Position numbers and translations under genes: made by a program
In this document: positions 26,666 through 35,079 of the stretch, in pieces
How positions within the stretch are numbered: position 1 is the stretch's first letter
Layout of the letters: the number at the start of each line of letters is the position of its first letter
Assembly (NCBI GenBank): GCA_028875055.1
Contig: JAPPGG010000069.1
Span: 1-64,000, forward strand
Direction of reading: 5' to 3'
DNA: 64,000 nucleotides
Origin: Chloroflexota bacterium
GTDB lineage: Bacteria > Chloroflexota > Dehalococcoidia > Lucifugimonadales > UBA3495
Notes under the pieces: generated by a model
Told to the model about the DNA's origin: nothing
What the model saw: the letters and a program-made list of their open reading frames with translations, nothing else
Databases searched by the model: none

Positions 26666-27392
26666 GCTGCCTCCCGTCCCCTTCCCATAGGGTCGCACCT
26701 GCTTTTACTCCCACACCGGGCTGCGGGCCCGGGCGTGCTTCTTCTGCTGGCTCCATCCCGCCCCTGCCCTCGGCGGCCCACCGCCGCAGAATGCCGGCGA
26801 TGTAACGCCATGACCGCTTGTTCTCAAAGATGGCCGTGCTGAACGCTTCCTCTATCCAGCGGGGAGGGTAGCGCTCTTCGGCCTCGGCCAGTTGTTGCGC
26901 CATCATCGGCCCAATGGTGCCGATATTGTTTTCGTAAAGGTCGTAAATGCTGCTTCCGTCGGCTCCGGCCCGGGGTCGTTTCTCCCCCGCTTCCGGGGTG
27001 GCCGGGCTGCTGGCAGCGGGTGCAAGGCCCTCCAAGCGGTTTGACAATGCCTTCCGGTTCCCGTCTGTATTCAGCAAGTAAAATCGTTCCGTCGCGTCTT
27101 CGTTGGTCTGGCGCAGCAGAGTGCCCCGCGTCACCCCCAGGGCCAGGGCCTGCCGGATGTGGTCATGCGGGTTGCCTCCCATGCCCTGCAGCGCCGCCAG
27201 CATGGTAGAGTCTGAAAGCAGGTCTCGCTCCGCCACGTACCTCACCGGTCCCCGCTGCTGCCCCAGCAACCAGATCAGGCGCAGGATAACCTTCAACTCC
27301 GCCAGGTCTTCGATTTCTTCCAGCAGCGAGTTGAACACGGGATCGGGCACCGCAGTGGCCCGAACGTTTCGGGGGAATCCTTCAAACGGCAT
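26595..27392 (-). CDS. DnaD-domain primosome protein
   Basis: A 265-residue protein with a winged-helix-like N-terminal part (VPDPVFNSLLEEIEDLAELKVILRLIWLL...) and a C-terminal DnaD domain (YENNIGTIGPMMAQQLAEAEE, then WIEEAFSTAIFENKRSWRYIAGILRRW, given here in two parts). This matches the YxxxIG and W-x-YI signatures of DnaD/DnaB_2. In Bacillus DnaD acts in primosome assembly with DnaB and DnaI. The gene starts two bases after dnaB ends and overlaps the loader gene, so translation is probably coupled. The last 45 residues are polar and probably disordered. Confidence 0.82.
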   Translation of the reverse strand: MPFEGFPRNVRATAVPDPVFNSLLEEIEDLAELKVILRLIWLLGQQRGPVRYVAERDLLSDSTMLAALQGMGGNPHDHIRQALALGVTRGTLLRQTNEDATERFYLLNTDGNRKALSNRLEGLAPAASSPATPEAGEKRPRAGADGSSIYDLYENNIGTIGPMMAQQLAEAEERYPPRWIEEAFSTAIFENKRSWRYIAGILRRWAAEGRGGMEPAEEARPGPQPGVGVKAGATLWEGDGRQHGEPGRHSEKDGRSRIPEDFQRR

Positions 27393-27394
27393 GG

Positions 27395-28765
27395 CTAGAA
27401 GTCGTCGTCCCGCCCCAGTGCGTCAAAGCGCACCAGGTTGTTACGGAAGCGCATTTTTACCGCCCCGGTTGGTCCGTGCCTGTGCTTGGCAACAATTATC
27501 TCCGCGATATTCCTGGGGAAGGGCCGGTCGGGAAAATGCTGCTCCCATTCCTCCTCAGTGTAGTACACGTCCTCCCGGTAGATAAACATAACAATGTCAG
27601 CATCCTGCTCGATACTGCCGCTGTCTCTCAGGTCCGAGAGCAGGGGGCGGTGGCCTGGCCGTCCTTCCACCACCCGGCTCAGTTGCGAGCAGGTGATGAT
27701 GGGCAGGCGCAAGTCCCTGGCGATGCCCTTCAGGTTGCGGGAAATCTCGCTGATTTCCTGGACCCGGTTCTCCGTGCCTCTTATCCGCCCCTGGCCCTGG
27801 ATCAATTGCAGGTAGTCCACAATCAGGAGGTCCAGGCCCTCCGGGCTCAGGGACAGCCGGCGGGCCTTGCTGCGCATTTCAGGGATGCCCTGGAAGGGAG
27901 TGTCATCAATGAACACCGGCAATTCGGAAAGATTGCCGATGGAGTCAATAATCCGCTGTTCCTCCGCCTCTGTGTACAGGCCCAGGCGCAGCCGGTGGGC
28001 GTCCACTTCCGCGTCTCCCGCCAGGATGCGCAGGGCCAGCTGCTCCCGGCTCATTTCCAGGCTGAAGATGCCCACTGTGGAACCCTGCCGGGCCGCGTTG
28101 ATGGAAACGTTTATGGCCAGCGCGCTCTTGCCCAGCCCCGGGCGCGCCCCCAAAATCAGCATATCGGACCGCTGCATTCCGCCCAGTAATTCATCCAGGT
28201 CGTTATAACCCGTCAGCACCGGCGCGGTGTCATCCAGCGGGTCGGCGATGGAAGCCCTTTCCTCAAGGAACTGGTCATAAATCTGGCGTAAGGGAATGAA
28301 CCCGCGTTCCTGCCGCCGGGTTCGGACATTGAAGAGCAGGTCTTCCGCCTGTCTTAGCGTGCTCTCCACGTCATCGCTGTCCCGGTAGCCTATGGCGGAA
28401 ATGCCGGAGCCGGCTTCTATCAGCCGCCGCATGGTAGAGGTGTTGTACACCACCTGCGCGTAGTAGTTGGCGTGGGACGAAGTGGGTGTGGTGGAGATCA
28501 GGTGACTGAGGTACGCCATGCCGCCGGCGTTTTCCAGGTTGTCGGTCCGGTGCAACTCCCGGGCGACGGTTATCTGGTCGATGGCGTCGCCCCGGCGGAA
28601 TAGTTCGGCGCAGGCGGCAAAGCACAGCCGATTGCGGTCTCGGTAAAAGTCATCGGGCGAAATCAGGTGGGAGATGTCGAGAAAAGAGTCGCTGTCAATC
28701 AACAGCGACCCTATCACCGCCTCCTCCGCCTCAATATTGTGGGGAAGGAGTTGCTCCGCGTACAT
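27395..28765 (-). CDS. dnaB: Replicative DNA helicase DnaB
   Basis: A 456-residue hexameric replicative helicase. The N-terminal domain (LPHNIEAEEAVIGSLLID) and the RecA-like C-terminal domain are complete: Walker A GARPGLGKS, the SLEMS(R)EQL motif, LLIVDYLQLI (Walker B), ISRNLKGIARDL, CSQLSR, and SGSIEQDADIVMFIYR. It ends VKMRFRNNLVRFD. The length is standard. ATG lies three bases after the rplI stop, with GTAGGAA from the end of rplI serving as ribosome binding site. rplI-dnaB adjacency is widespread in bacteria. Confidence 0.96.
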   Translation of the reverse strand: MYAEQLLPHNIEAEEAVIGSLLIDSDSFLDISHLISPDDFYRDRNRLCFAACAELFRRGDAIDQITVARELHRTDNLENAGGMAYLSHLISTTPTSSHANYYAQVVYNTSTMRRLIEAGSGISAIGYRDSDDVESTLRQAEDLLFNVRTRRQERGFIPLRQIYDQFLEERASIADPLDDTAPVLTGYNDLDELLGGMQRSDMLILGARPGLGKSALAINVSINAARQGSTVGIFSLEMSREQLALRILAGDAEVDAHRLRLGLYTEAEEQRIIDSIGNLSELPVFIDDTPFQGIPEMRSKARRLSLSPEGLDLLIVDYLQLIQGQGRIRGTENRVQEISEISRNLKGIARDLRLPIITCSQLSRVVEGRPGHRPLLSDLRDSGSIEQDADIVMFIYREDVYYTEEEWEQHFPDRPFPRNIAEIIVAKHRHGPTGAVKMRFRNNLVRFDALGRDDDF

Positions 28766-28768
28766 TTC

Positions 28769-29218
28769 CTACTCTTCTATTTCGGCGACAATGTTTATCG
28801 TAGCGGTAATATCCGCCGACAAACGCAGTACTGCCTCGTACTCTCCCGGCTCGCGGATGGGATCGATGGTGGAAACCAGGCGTCGGTCTATTTCCCGTTC
28901 CAACGTTTCCGACAGACATTCGGCAATCCGGGTGTCCGTTATGGCCCCGTAGTACCGTCCCGTGGGCGTAACCCTCGCAGCCACGTTGACGGTGGTGTTG
29001 TCCAGAATCTGGGCCAGTTCCTCCATCACCTGGGTCTCCCTGGCTCGCTGCTGGTCGCCGGCAACCTTGATCTTGTGGGCGCGCTTCAGTATCTCCGGGG
29101 TCGCCACTTCGGCCAGGCCCTTCGGAATCAGGTAGTTCCTGGCGTACCCGTCGGCTACCCGCTTTATGTCACCGGCATGGGCCTGGTTGGCCACATCCTG
29201 CAGGAAAATTACTTGCAT
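28769..29218 (-). CDS. rplI: 50S ribosomal protein L9
   Basis: A 149-residue ribosomal protein bL9. It starts [36 protein letters not shown] (in pieces MQVIFLQDV and [13 protein letters not shown]), the signature of the N-terminal RNA-binding domain. A long connecting helix ([16 protein letters not shown]) and a C-terminal domain ending in IVAEIEE follow. The frame is open further upstream, but this ATG gives the universal L9 N-terminus and has AGAAAGG before it. It is the first gene of the replication operon. Confidence 0.95.
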   Translation of the reverse strand: MQVIFLQDVANQAHAGDIKRVADGYARNYLIPKGLAEVATPEILKRAHKIKVAGDQQRARETQVMEELAQILDNTTVNVAARVTPTGRYYGAITDTRIAECLSETLEREIDRRLVSTIDPIREPGEYEAVLRLSADITATINIVAEIEE

Positions 29219-29260
29219 AGCGTTTACCTTTCTTGGCTCATAAGCATATTTGGTCACGCC

Positions 29261-29289
29261 ATTATACCGGAAAAACGCTCTCCCAACAC
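29261..29289 (-). promoter_or_regulatory. Probable promoter of the rplI-dnaB operon
   Basis: Minus-strand TATAAT at 29261-29266 lies about 43 bases before the rplI ATG. The -35 region is poor (GTGTTG at 17 bp). A TATAAT is rare in such GC-rich DNA, so the -10 is credible. Confidence 0.5.
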
Positions 29290-30010
29290 CCGGCCCATTC
29301 CTCGGAACAGGGCAATAACCCGGCAATTTCCGTTTAAACTTGGCCCGGGCCGGCAGCAGAGGTCCCTGTTGCCCCGACCCTGCCGAAGGATCTGAACTCC
29401 TGGCTGGCAACGGGGTCGGGCCGTCCTGAGTCCCGCAGCAAGGCCGGAAATCCTTGCCGGCATCCCCTACCCGAAATCCCGTGCCGGAAGCGGATACCGG
29501 GGACACCGGTACCAGCGAACTGCCGTGGCCGTAATTTCCACCTTTTCAACTCGCCTGACCCGTGCTTACCATAATCTCATAGCATGTGAAGACTTCGGGA
29601 GTTTTGCCGGTTACTCATAGAAACTCGCAGACTTCCTCATTCTACGAAATAGCCGTAGCTGAGCAGCCGCAGCCTTTGGCCTTCGGTGGGCAGTCAGCCC
29701 CGGCTCTCTCAGCTACAAAATGAGGTCAGATGAGAGCAGCTGGAGAGAAAAAGCAAAAATTGTAATTTCCCTGACCTCCACTGCATTCCCGCACCCTGGT
29801 CTATCCGCGCCCTGGCCATTTCAGGAGCGAGACGGAGCGCCCTCAAGTGGAAGGTGCGGCGAAAACCCACGCCAGATGCGACGACGAATTCGGTCTGCTC
29901 TCTCGCCGGCAGCCAGGAACCAGTCCAATTGACCCTGGTTATTCTAGCAGGCTATGATTTCCGAACATTCAGGCCTTCCGGGCTTCCGGAACTTCAGACG
30001 GAGAACACCC
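29290..30010. other. Long intergenic region, no recognised gene
   Basis: About 720 bp between rplI and tenA. No reading frame with a ribosome binding site or family resemblance is visible. A short inverted repeat GTAGCTGAG...CTCAGCTAC spans about 29656-29715. A GAGGAAGTC-like string on the minus strand recalls RNase P P4, but the matching half is missing. Confidence 0.5.
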
Positions 30011-30679
30011 ATGTCCTTTACCGACGACATTGAACTCAGGGCCCTGCCCATCCGCCAGGCTATCCTGGCCCATCCCTTTGTGGTGGGAGTGGGCAGCGGC
30101 GCCCTGGAGGTGGAGAAGTTCAAGCACTATGTGCTCCAGGACTACGTTTACCTCATCGACTACAGTCGGGTCCTGGCCCTGGCGGCCGCCCGCGCGCCGG
30201 AACTGGACACAATGGCCTGGTTCGCCCGCCTGCTGGACGAGACTCTCAACGTGGAAATGGACCTGCACCGCAGCTATTGCGCCGAGTTCGGCATAACCAC
30301 AGTGGAGCTGGAAACGACCTCCCCCTCGCCCACAACCGTGGCCTACACCTCCTACCTGCTGAACGTGGCTCACCAGGGCAGCTTCCCCGAACTGGTGGCC
30401 TCCCTGGTACCCTGCCAATGGGGCTACTGGGAAATCGGCGACCATCTGGCCCGACAGGGCGAACCTCCGGACGCGCCCCTCTACAGTCAGTGGATCCAGA
30501 TGTACACATCCCCTGAGTTTACCGAACTGGCCGGCTCCATCCGCAACCTGGTCAACCGCCTTGCCGACAGATCCGGCCCCGCCGAAATTGAGGCCATGGG
30601 CAATGCCTACCTCACCAGCCTGCGGTTCGAGTACATGTTCTGGGAAATGGCGAACAGCCTCGAAATATGGCCCGTCTGA
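30011..30679 (+). CDS. tenA: TenA-family thiaminase II-like protein
   Basis: A 222-residue TenA/THI-4 helical protein, hydrolysing aminopyrimidines in thiamine salvage in characterised members. Seen are HPFVVGVGSGALEVEKFKHYVLQDYVYL near the N-terminus, RVLALAAARAP, and the catalytic-cysteine segment LVPCQWGYWEIG. The conserved Tyr and Glu near the end (FEYMFWEMA) are also present. ATG at 30011 with GGAG eight bases upstream is preferred over the TTG/ATG further 5'. It is not near other thiamine genes, so a role in thiamine salvage is likely but not supported by context. Confidence 0.88.
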   Translation: MSFTDDIELRALPIRQAILAHPFVVGVGSGALEVEKFKHYVLQDYVYLIDYSRVLALAAARAPELDTMAWFARLLDETLNVEMDLHRSYCAEFGITTVELETTSPSPTTVAYTSYLLNVAHQGSFPELVASLVPCQWGYWEIGDHLARQGEPPDAPLYSQWIQMYTSPEFTELAGSIRNLVNRLADRSGPAEIEAMGNAYLTSLRFEYMFWEMANSLEIWPV

Positions 30680-30967
30680 CCAGGACTGAAGATCATCAAG
30701 GGCCACTCCTCCAGGCCGGCAATAAGGGAACGTTGAAGGCGGTCCAAAGCGCTTCAGCTGTCGATGTGGAAGTTGTAAGAGTTCAGAAATGGTGTGTTAC
30801 AAGGCAGGAAAACTCGTCGTTCCCGCGCAGACGGGAACCTGGAACCTGTGCAAGTCGTGGGTTGGGTAGGGGCGCATGGTCATGCGCCCCTACGAAGTCG
30901 GGGGTATGACGGGTGTATTGGAAGGCAATTCCCTCAACTCTGAACAAATACCGGAAGCGCTCCGTGC
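30680..30967. other. Intergenic region with two repeats
   Basis: About 290 bp without a gene. It contains a GTCGTTCCCGCG..CGGGAACCTGG copy of the dispersed repeat and a perfect palindrome (30866-30893). Confidence 0.6.
30819..30893. repeat. Dispersed repeat copy 3 plus GTAGGGGCGCATG palindrome
   Basis: TCGTTCCCGCGCAGACGGGAA at about 30819-30839 is a copy of the GTCATTCCCGCG-type repeat. At 30866-30893 GTAGGGGCGCATG and CATGCGCCCCTAC are perfect inverted arms around two bases. GTAGGGGCG...CGCCCCTAC palindromes are a known class of small intergenic repeats. Confidence 0.65.
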
Positions 30968-30996
30968 TTGTCGATTCCATTGACAGCTAATATACT
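30968..30996 (+). promoter_or_regulatory. Sigma-70 promoter placed for a leaderless mRNA
   Basis: TTGTCG (30968-30973) and TATACT (30991-30996) are 17 bp apart. The ATG of the next gene is only six bases after the -10, so transcription should start at or next to the A of ATG. No ribosome binding site precedes it. Confidence 0.6.
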
Positions 30997-31002
30997 GCCT
31001 GT

Positions 31003-31686
31003 ATGACTCAGCCAAACCAGATACCCCCGGACGACTTGACGGAACTGCCCCTGTTCCCCCTGAACCTGGTCCTGTTCCCGGGGATGAGGCTGCCCCTGCA
31101 TATCTTCGAGGAACGCTACAAGGCAATGATCGGGGACTGCATCGACCGGGACGCGCCCTTCGGAGTCGTTCTTATCCGGGAGGGACCGGAGGTCGGCGGC
31201 CCGGCTGAGCCCTTCCGTATCGGCACCTCTGCCCGCATTTCTCAGGTCCAGCGGCTGGAAGAGGGAAGAATGAACCTGCTGGCCCTGGGCGAGCGCCGCT
31301 TCGATCTGGTGGAGATTGTCCAGGAAGTCCCCCACATGGTAGGCCGCATCGCCTTCAAGGAAGAGGCAATGGGGGAGCTGGATTCCCAGGTCTTGTCAGA
31401 CGTGGGACAGGAGTACGGCGTCTTTCTCCAGCACATAGCAACCCTGGCCGGCTCCTGGAACGCCCCCGTGGAGGTCCCGGAGAGCCCCCTGGATCTCTCC
31501 TTCGAGGCCGTATCCACTTTGACCGGCAGCATCGAACTTCCCCAGGGCATGCGCCAGGACTTGCTGGAAGTGGATACCGCCGGCGAGCGCCTCTCCCGAC
31601 TGCTTCCCCTGCTCAAGAGGGCCAACGAGCTCATTGCCGACCAGGTGGACAAGAACAACCCCTATCGCGGCCCCCGCCTCAACTGA
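31003..31686 (+). CDS. Lon N-terminal (LonN) domain protein
   Basis: A 227-residue stand-alone Lon substrate-binding domain protein. It has LPLFPLNLVLFPGMRLPLHIFEERYKAMI (in parts LPLFPLNLVLFPGM and LHIFEERYKAMI), the signature of the family, then FGVVLIREG, GTSARISQVQRLEEGRMNLLALGERRF and a helical C-terminal half. There is no ATPase or protease domain, so it may act as an adaptor or sensor; the role is unproven. The start codon lies immediately after a promoter -10, implying leaderless translation. Nudix and CoA transferase genes follow. Confidence 0.88.
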   Translation: MTQPNQIPPDDLTELPLFPLNLVLFPGMRLPLHIFEERYKAMIGDCIDRDAPFGVVLIREGPEVGGPAEPFRIGTSARISQVQRLEEGRMNLLALGERRFDLVEIVQEVPHMVGRIAFKEEAMGELDSQVLSDVGQEYGVFLQHIATLAGSWNAPVEVPESPLDLSFEAVSTLTGSIELPQGMRQDLLEVDTAGERLSRLLPLLKRANELIADQVDKNNPYRGPRLN

Positions 31687-31789
31687 ATCCCCGGGCGGCA
31701 GTTTCCAGCAGTCCCCTTGGGAATATCCCTGACGCCGGCCATCAGCATCGCATGACCTCCGCAGCGAGTCTATCGGGGCCCGGCCTCCA

Positions 31790-32248
31790 ATGAGGTTCTC
31801 TCCCCTGCAGGAACAGCAGCTGGTGGCCGAGGCGCTGTCCAGTGGCGTAGAAAGGCTAGTGGTCGGCGCTCTGATCTGTCGCCTGGGCAGGGTTCTCCTG
31901 GTGCGCAGGAAACCGGCCGACTTTATGAGCGGGCTTTACGAGTTGCCCAGCGGACGTGTTGAAGGGAAAGAAACCCTGGCGGCCGCTTTGCATCGCGAGG
32001 TCCATGAGGAGACCGGTCTGGTGGTAACCGGCATAGATTCATACCTGGGATTTTTCAATTACGTCTCCCGGGGCGACGCGACAACCAGGCAGTTCAACTT
32101 CAGCGTCAGTGTGGCGGACTATTCGTTCATCAGGTTAACGGAACACGACGCCTTCATCTGGGCGGAGGCTAGAGACCTTGGCCGCCTGAGGATTACCGAA
32201 GCAGTCCGAAGGACAATAGGCCGGTCCTTAGGCTGTCAGCTCAACTGA
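31790..32248 (+). CDS. Nudix hydrolase
   Basis: A 152-residue protein with a perfect Nudix box: Gly, five residues, Glu, seven residues, RE-VH-EE-TG-L (in RVEGKETLAAALHREVHEETGL, given here only as its halves GRVEGKETL and HREVHEETGL). An N-terminal strand GRVLLVRRKPADFMSGLYELPSG fits MutT/ADP-ribose type hydrolases. It hydrolyses a nucleoside diphosphate linked to another moiety; the substrate is unknown. No clear ribosome binding site. Its last eight bases overlap the convergent CoA transferase gene. Confidence 0.9.
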   Translation: MRFSPLQEQQLVAEALSSGVERLVVGALICRLGRVLLVRRKPADFMSGLYELPSGRVEGKETLAAALHREVHEETGLVVTGIDSYLGFFNYVSRGDATTRQFNFSVSVADYSFIRLTEHDAFIWAEARDLGRLRITEAVRRTIGRSLGCQLN

Positions 32249-32957
32249 GAACGTCCTCATTGAGGTACAGCCGGTCAGGAGGAATCTCCACCAGCCCCTT
32301 TACATATACCCCGGGCACATGGATGTCGTCGGGGTCAAGCTCCCCCGGCTGCAGCACCGCAGTCTCCACTTCCACCAGGGTTGTTCGGGCCGCCATAGCC
32401 ATAATGGGGTTAAAGTTGCGCTGGGCTAACCTGAATCGAAGGTTGCCAAAGGTGTCGGCCTGCCAGGCCCGGATGAAAGCGTAGTCCGCCTTAAGCGGAA
32501 ATTCCAGCACAAATTCCCGGCCCGCAATGGTCCTGCATTCTTTCCCTAGGGCAATTTCCGTGCCAGCCCCGGTGGGCGTGTAAAAGGCTCCGATGCCCGC
32601 GCCACCGGCCCTGATCCGCTCGGCCAGGGTTCCCTGGGGCACCAGCTCCGCATCCAGTTCGCCGTCGTTGTACATTCGCACAAAGGGCGTTACACGTGAG
32701 GGATGAGTTGCCGCGGTGATGGAGCAGACCATCCGGCGGACTCGCCCTCCCTCGATCAGGGTTCCTACGTCAACCCTGCCGTCGGTTCCTCCGTGCTCGT
32801 TGGATATGGCCGTCAGGTCTCCGGCGCCTTTCCGATAAAGTGCGGCAATGAGGTTCTGGGGCGCCCCCAGCCCGCCAAAGTCGCCGAACATAATGGTAGC
32901 GCCGCAGGGAATGTCAGCTACGGCTTCATCAAAGGAAGGGAGAACCTTGTTCTTCAT
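32241..32957 (-). CDS. Family I CoA transferase, alpha subunit (orphan)
   Basis: A 238-residue protein resembling the A subunit of 3-oxoacid/acetate/propionate CoA transferases. MFGDFGGLGAPQNLIAAL is a divergent form of the alpha-subunit glycine motif, followed by DLTAISNEHG, GGAGIGAFYTPTGAGTEI and ADYAFIRAWQADTFGNLRF, all typical. The catalytic glutamate of these enzymes sits in the beta subunit, and no beta-subunit gene lies in the window. The gene starts by ATGA overlap with the small zinc-ribbon membrane protein upstream, so the two are translationally coupled. Confidence 0.85.
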   Translation of the reverse strand: MKNKVLPSFDEAVADIPCGATIMFGDFGGLGAPQNLIAALYRKGAGDLTAISNEHGGTDGRVDVGTLIEGGRVRRMVCSITAATHPSRVTPFVRMYNDGELDAELVPQGTLAERIRAGGAGIGAFYTPTGAGTEIALGKECRTIAGREFVLEFPLKADYAFIRAWQADTFGNLRFRLAQRNFNPIMAMAARTTLVEVETAVLQPGELDPDDIHVPGVYVKGLVEIPPDRLYLNEDVLS

Positions 32958-33262
32958 TGGCTGCTGTCAGAGTTGGAAGGCTGAGAGGTAAGGTGGTACA
33001 GCAGGGTCAACATGGCGTAGAGGACCAGGGGAGTCGTAATTGAGTAGGACGCCCAGTTGCCCAGGTTAGCCAGCTCAACGGTTGCAGCCAGGCCTGCAGC
33101 TATGCTGCCGGACGCTTCAATGAACCCGGCGGGCCATCTCCAGAACCTTAAGGAGTCAGGGTAACTGGGCCGCCAGCCTACCTGAAGGCCGCAATAGCTG
33201 CAATTCTCGACGCCTCGCCGATTGGCGCTGCCGCATCTGTGACAAATAAACTCGCGACCCAT
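32954..33262 (-). CDS. Small zinc-ribbon membrane protein
   Basis: About 102 residues starting MGREFICHRCGSANRRG. Two Cys-x2-Cys pairs (CHRC and CSYC) form a rubredoxin-like zinc ribbon, followed by two hydrophobic segments (EASGSIAAGLAATVEL, ITTPLVLYAMLTLLYHL). Function unknown. A start 45 bases earlier is also in frame. Its stop overlaps the CoA transferase alpha gene by four bases. Confidence 0.65.
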   Translation of the reverse strand: MGREFICHRCGSANRRGVENCSYCGLQVGWRPSYPDSLRFWRWPAGFIEASGSIAAGLAATVELANLGNWASYSITTPLVLYAMLTLLYHLTSQPSNSDSSQ

Positions 33263-33309
33263 CCTGCATACCTGCGAAGTGCTGGTGGTGTCGATTGAAG
33301 TACCCAAGC

Positions 33310-33579
33310 TGCAGTTGGCCGTAGGCTAACACAGGGCCGGGCAAATGGCTAGCGGGCCTCTCTCGGTCAACTTCTCCCACTCCAATGGTATCCCCATCAT
33401 GAACCCGTCATACCGGGGAACACCGGCATCCGGAAAACCTGCTACGTTAAGCGCCGCTGATCCAATTTCATTCCTTGATTCCGGCTTTCGCAAGTTGGGT
33501 CTCTACGGATTCCCGCATGGCCCCCTGACTCCGAAAGTTATCTCATCGTCTCCGGGTTGTTTCCGCGGACCAGGCCCCC
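33310..33579. other. Intergenic region with dispersed repeat, left of the insertion sequence
   Basis: About 270 bp without a gene. GTCATACCGGGGAACACCGGCATCCGG near 33407-33433 and GATTCCGGCTTTCGCAAG near 33478-33495 are decayed inverted copies of the 19.76 kb repeat. The insertion sequence begins at 33580. Confidence 0.55.
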
Positions 33580-35037
33580 TAGTACTACAACGACGGGTTG
33601 TTGGGTAGAATAGGTGGCCAGATGACAGTGGGCGGTGTGGGTGATGGATGCAGCGAGCTTCCAGCGGGTCTACGACAGCTTTCAGGGATTACACGCATTC
33701 TTTGCGGCCTCCTTCGGCCGCAAGCAGTGGCGGGAGCACAGCCGGACCTATCTTCAAGCCCTGCTGGTGCAGGCTCAGGAACGGCGCAACGCCGAGAATC
33801 TCTCGGAGTCGGTGGGCATCTCAGCCCGGGCGATGCAGCGTTTCCTCACCGAGGCCCGGTGGGACGATGACGCAGTCACTGGGCGGTTGCAGGAATACCC
33901 GGCCCCCAGGCTGGGGCACCCCGAGGCGGTGTGGGTGTTGGACGGCAGCGACTTTCCCAAGCAGGGCAGGAAATCAGCGGGAGTGGCCCGGCAGTACTGC
34001 GGCAGGCTGGGCAAGGTGGCCAACTGCCAGGCCGGAAGGTTCCTGGCCTACGTCAGCCCGCTGGGCCGGGCCTTGGTGGACAAGCGGTTGTACCTGCCCC
34101 AGAGTTGGACCTCGGACCCACAACGCTGTGCGGCGGCGGGAGTGCCCGAGGAGCAACAGGGCTACCGGTCCAAGACGGAGTTGGCCTTGGAGATGCTGGA
34201 GCGGGCCTTGGAACTGGGCCACCTCAAGGCCGGGTGGGTTGCCGCAGACGACGCCTTCGGGATGTCGCCTTCCTTCCGGGAGGGACTGGCGGCCCTGGGG
34301 ATGCGCTACGTGCTGGACGTTCCCGGCAACACGCCGGTCTGGCCCTTGGAGCCGGTTTGGACTGTAGCGGAATACGGGGGATCCGGGCGTCTCCGCAAAC
34401 CCAGGTTGCGGGAAGGGCAGCGGCGGACCATGGAGCAGCGCGGTGCTGAGTTGCCCGATGCGGCTTGGCGGGAGATAACGGTGGCGGAGGGAAGCCAGGG
34501 GCCGCGCAGCTACCGGTTCAGCACCCAGCGGGTACGGGTGACCAGGAAGGGCAAGCCCGGTGAAATCCACTGGGCGGTATGGCGCCGGAACCTGGACGGC
34601 AGCGAGCCCCGGTACTACCTGTCCAACGCTCCCGAAGACACTCCTTTGGAAACCCTGGCCTGCGTGGGCGGTTCCAGGTGGCGCATTGAAACGGAGTTCC
34701 AGACTGAAAAGGGAGACCTGGGGCTGGACGAATACGAGACCCGTAGCTGGGCAGGCTGGCATCACCACATAGCCATGTGCCTGCTGGGCGGAGCGTTCCT
34801 GCTGGGGTTGCAGCAGGATTGGGGGGAAAAAGATGCCCCGGATCACCCGTCCGCAGGTGTACCGGGCGGTGCGTGAGATGCTGCCCCGGGAACGGTTCGG
34901 ACCGGAGGAGTTGCTGCTGTGGCTCCAGGAGTCGCAGCTGCGAAACGAGCGGGCGCGCCGGTCCCACGAAAGCCGCCGCGCCGCCCGCCGTGAAGGCAGG
35001 ATGGAACTGCCACCCTAAAGCCGTCGTTGTAGTACTA
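33580..35037 (+). mobile_element. IS701-family-like insertion sequence
   Basis: A complete element of about 1,458 bp. Perfect 17-bp terminal inverted repeats, TAGTACTACAACGACGG at 33580-33596 and its complement at 35021-35037, bound a DDE transposase gene. The outermost bases CTAG on the left and CTAA on the right resemble the YTAR target of IS701 elements, but are not identical, so a clean target duplication is not shown. It sits between the dispersed repeat and a methyltransferase gene whose ATG is 43 bp past the right end. Confidence 0.88.
33644..35018 (+). pseudogene. IS701-type transposase, split by a +1 frameshift
   Basis: The first frame (33644-34876, about 410 residues) is a DDE transposase of the DDE_5/IS701 kind. 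It has the HTH-like segment RNAENLSESVGISARAMQRFL, the first catalytic Asp in WVLDGSDFPKQG, the second in GWVAADDAFG, and RWRIETEFQTEKGDLGLDEYE with the Glu. After the run of six G and five A at 34821-34831 it reads out of frame to a stop at 34876. The missing C-terminus (MPRITRPQVYR..., LLLWLQESQLRNERARRSH) continues in the next frame to 35018. Removing one base from the homopolymer restores one protein. This is a mutation, a sequencing error or programmed frameshifting. Confidence 0.8.
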
Positions 35038-35079
35038 AAATGGCGCGGAACTGAATTATACAGAATCAAAGGCGGCAAA

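Noticed and set aside
29600..29720. Possible RNase P RNA
   Set aside because: A GAGGAAGTC-like string on the minus strand is the only match; the P4 counterpart and overall fold are not found.
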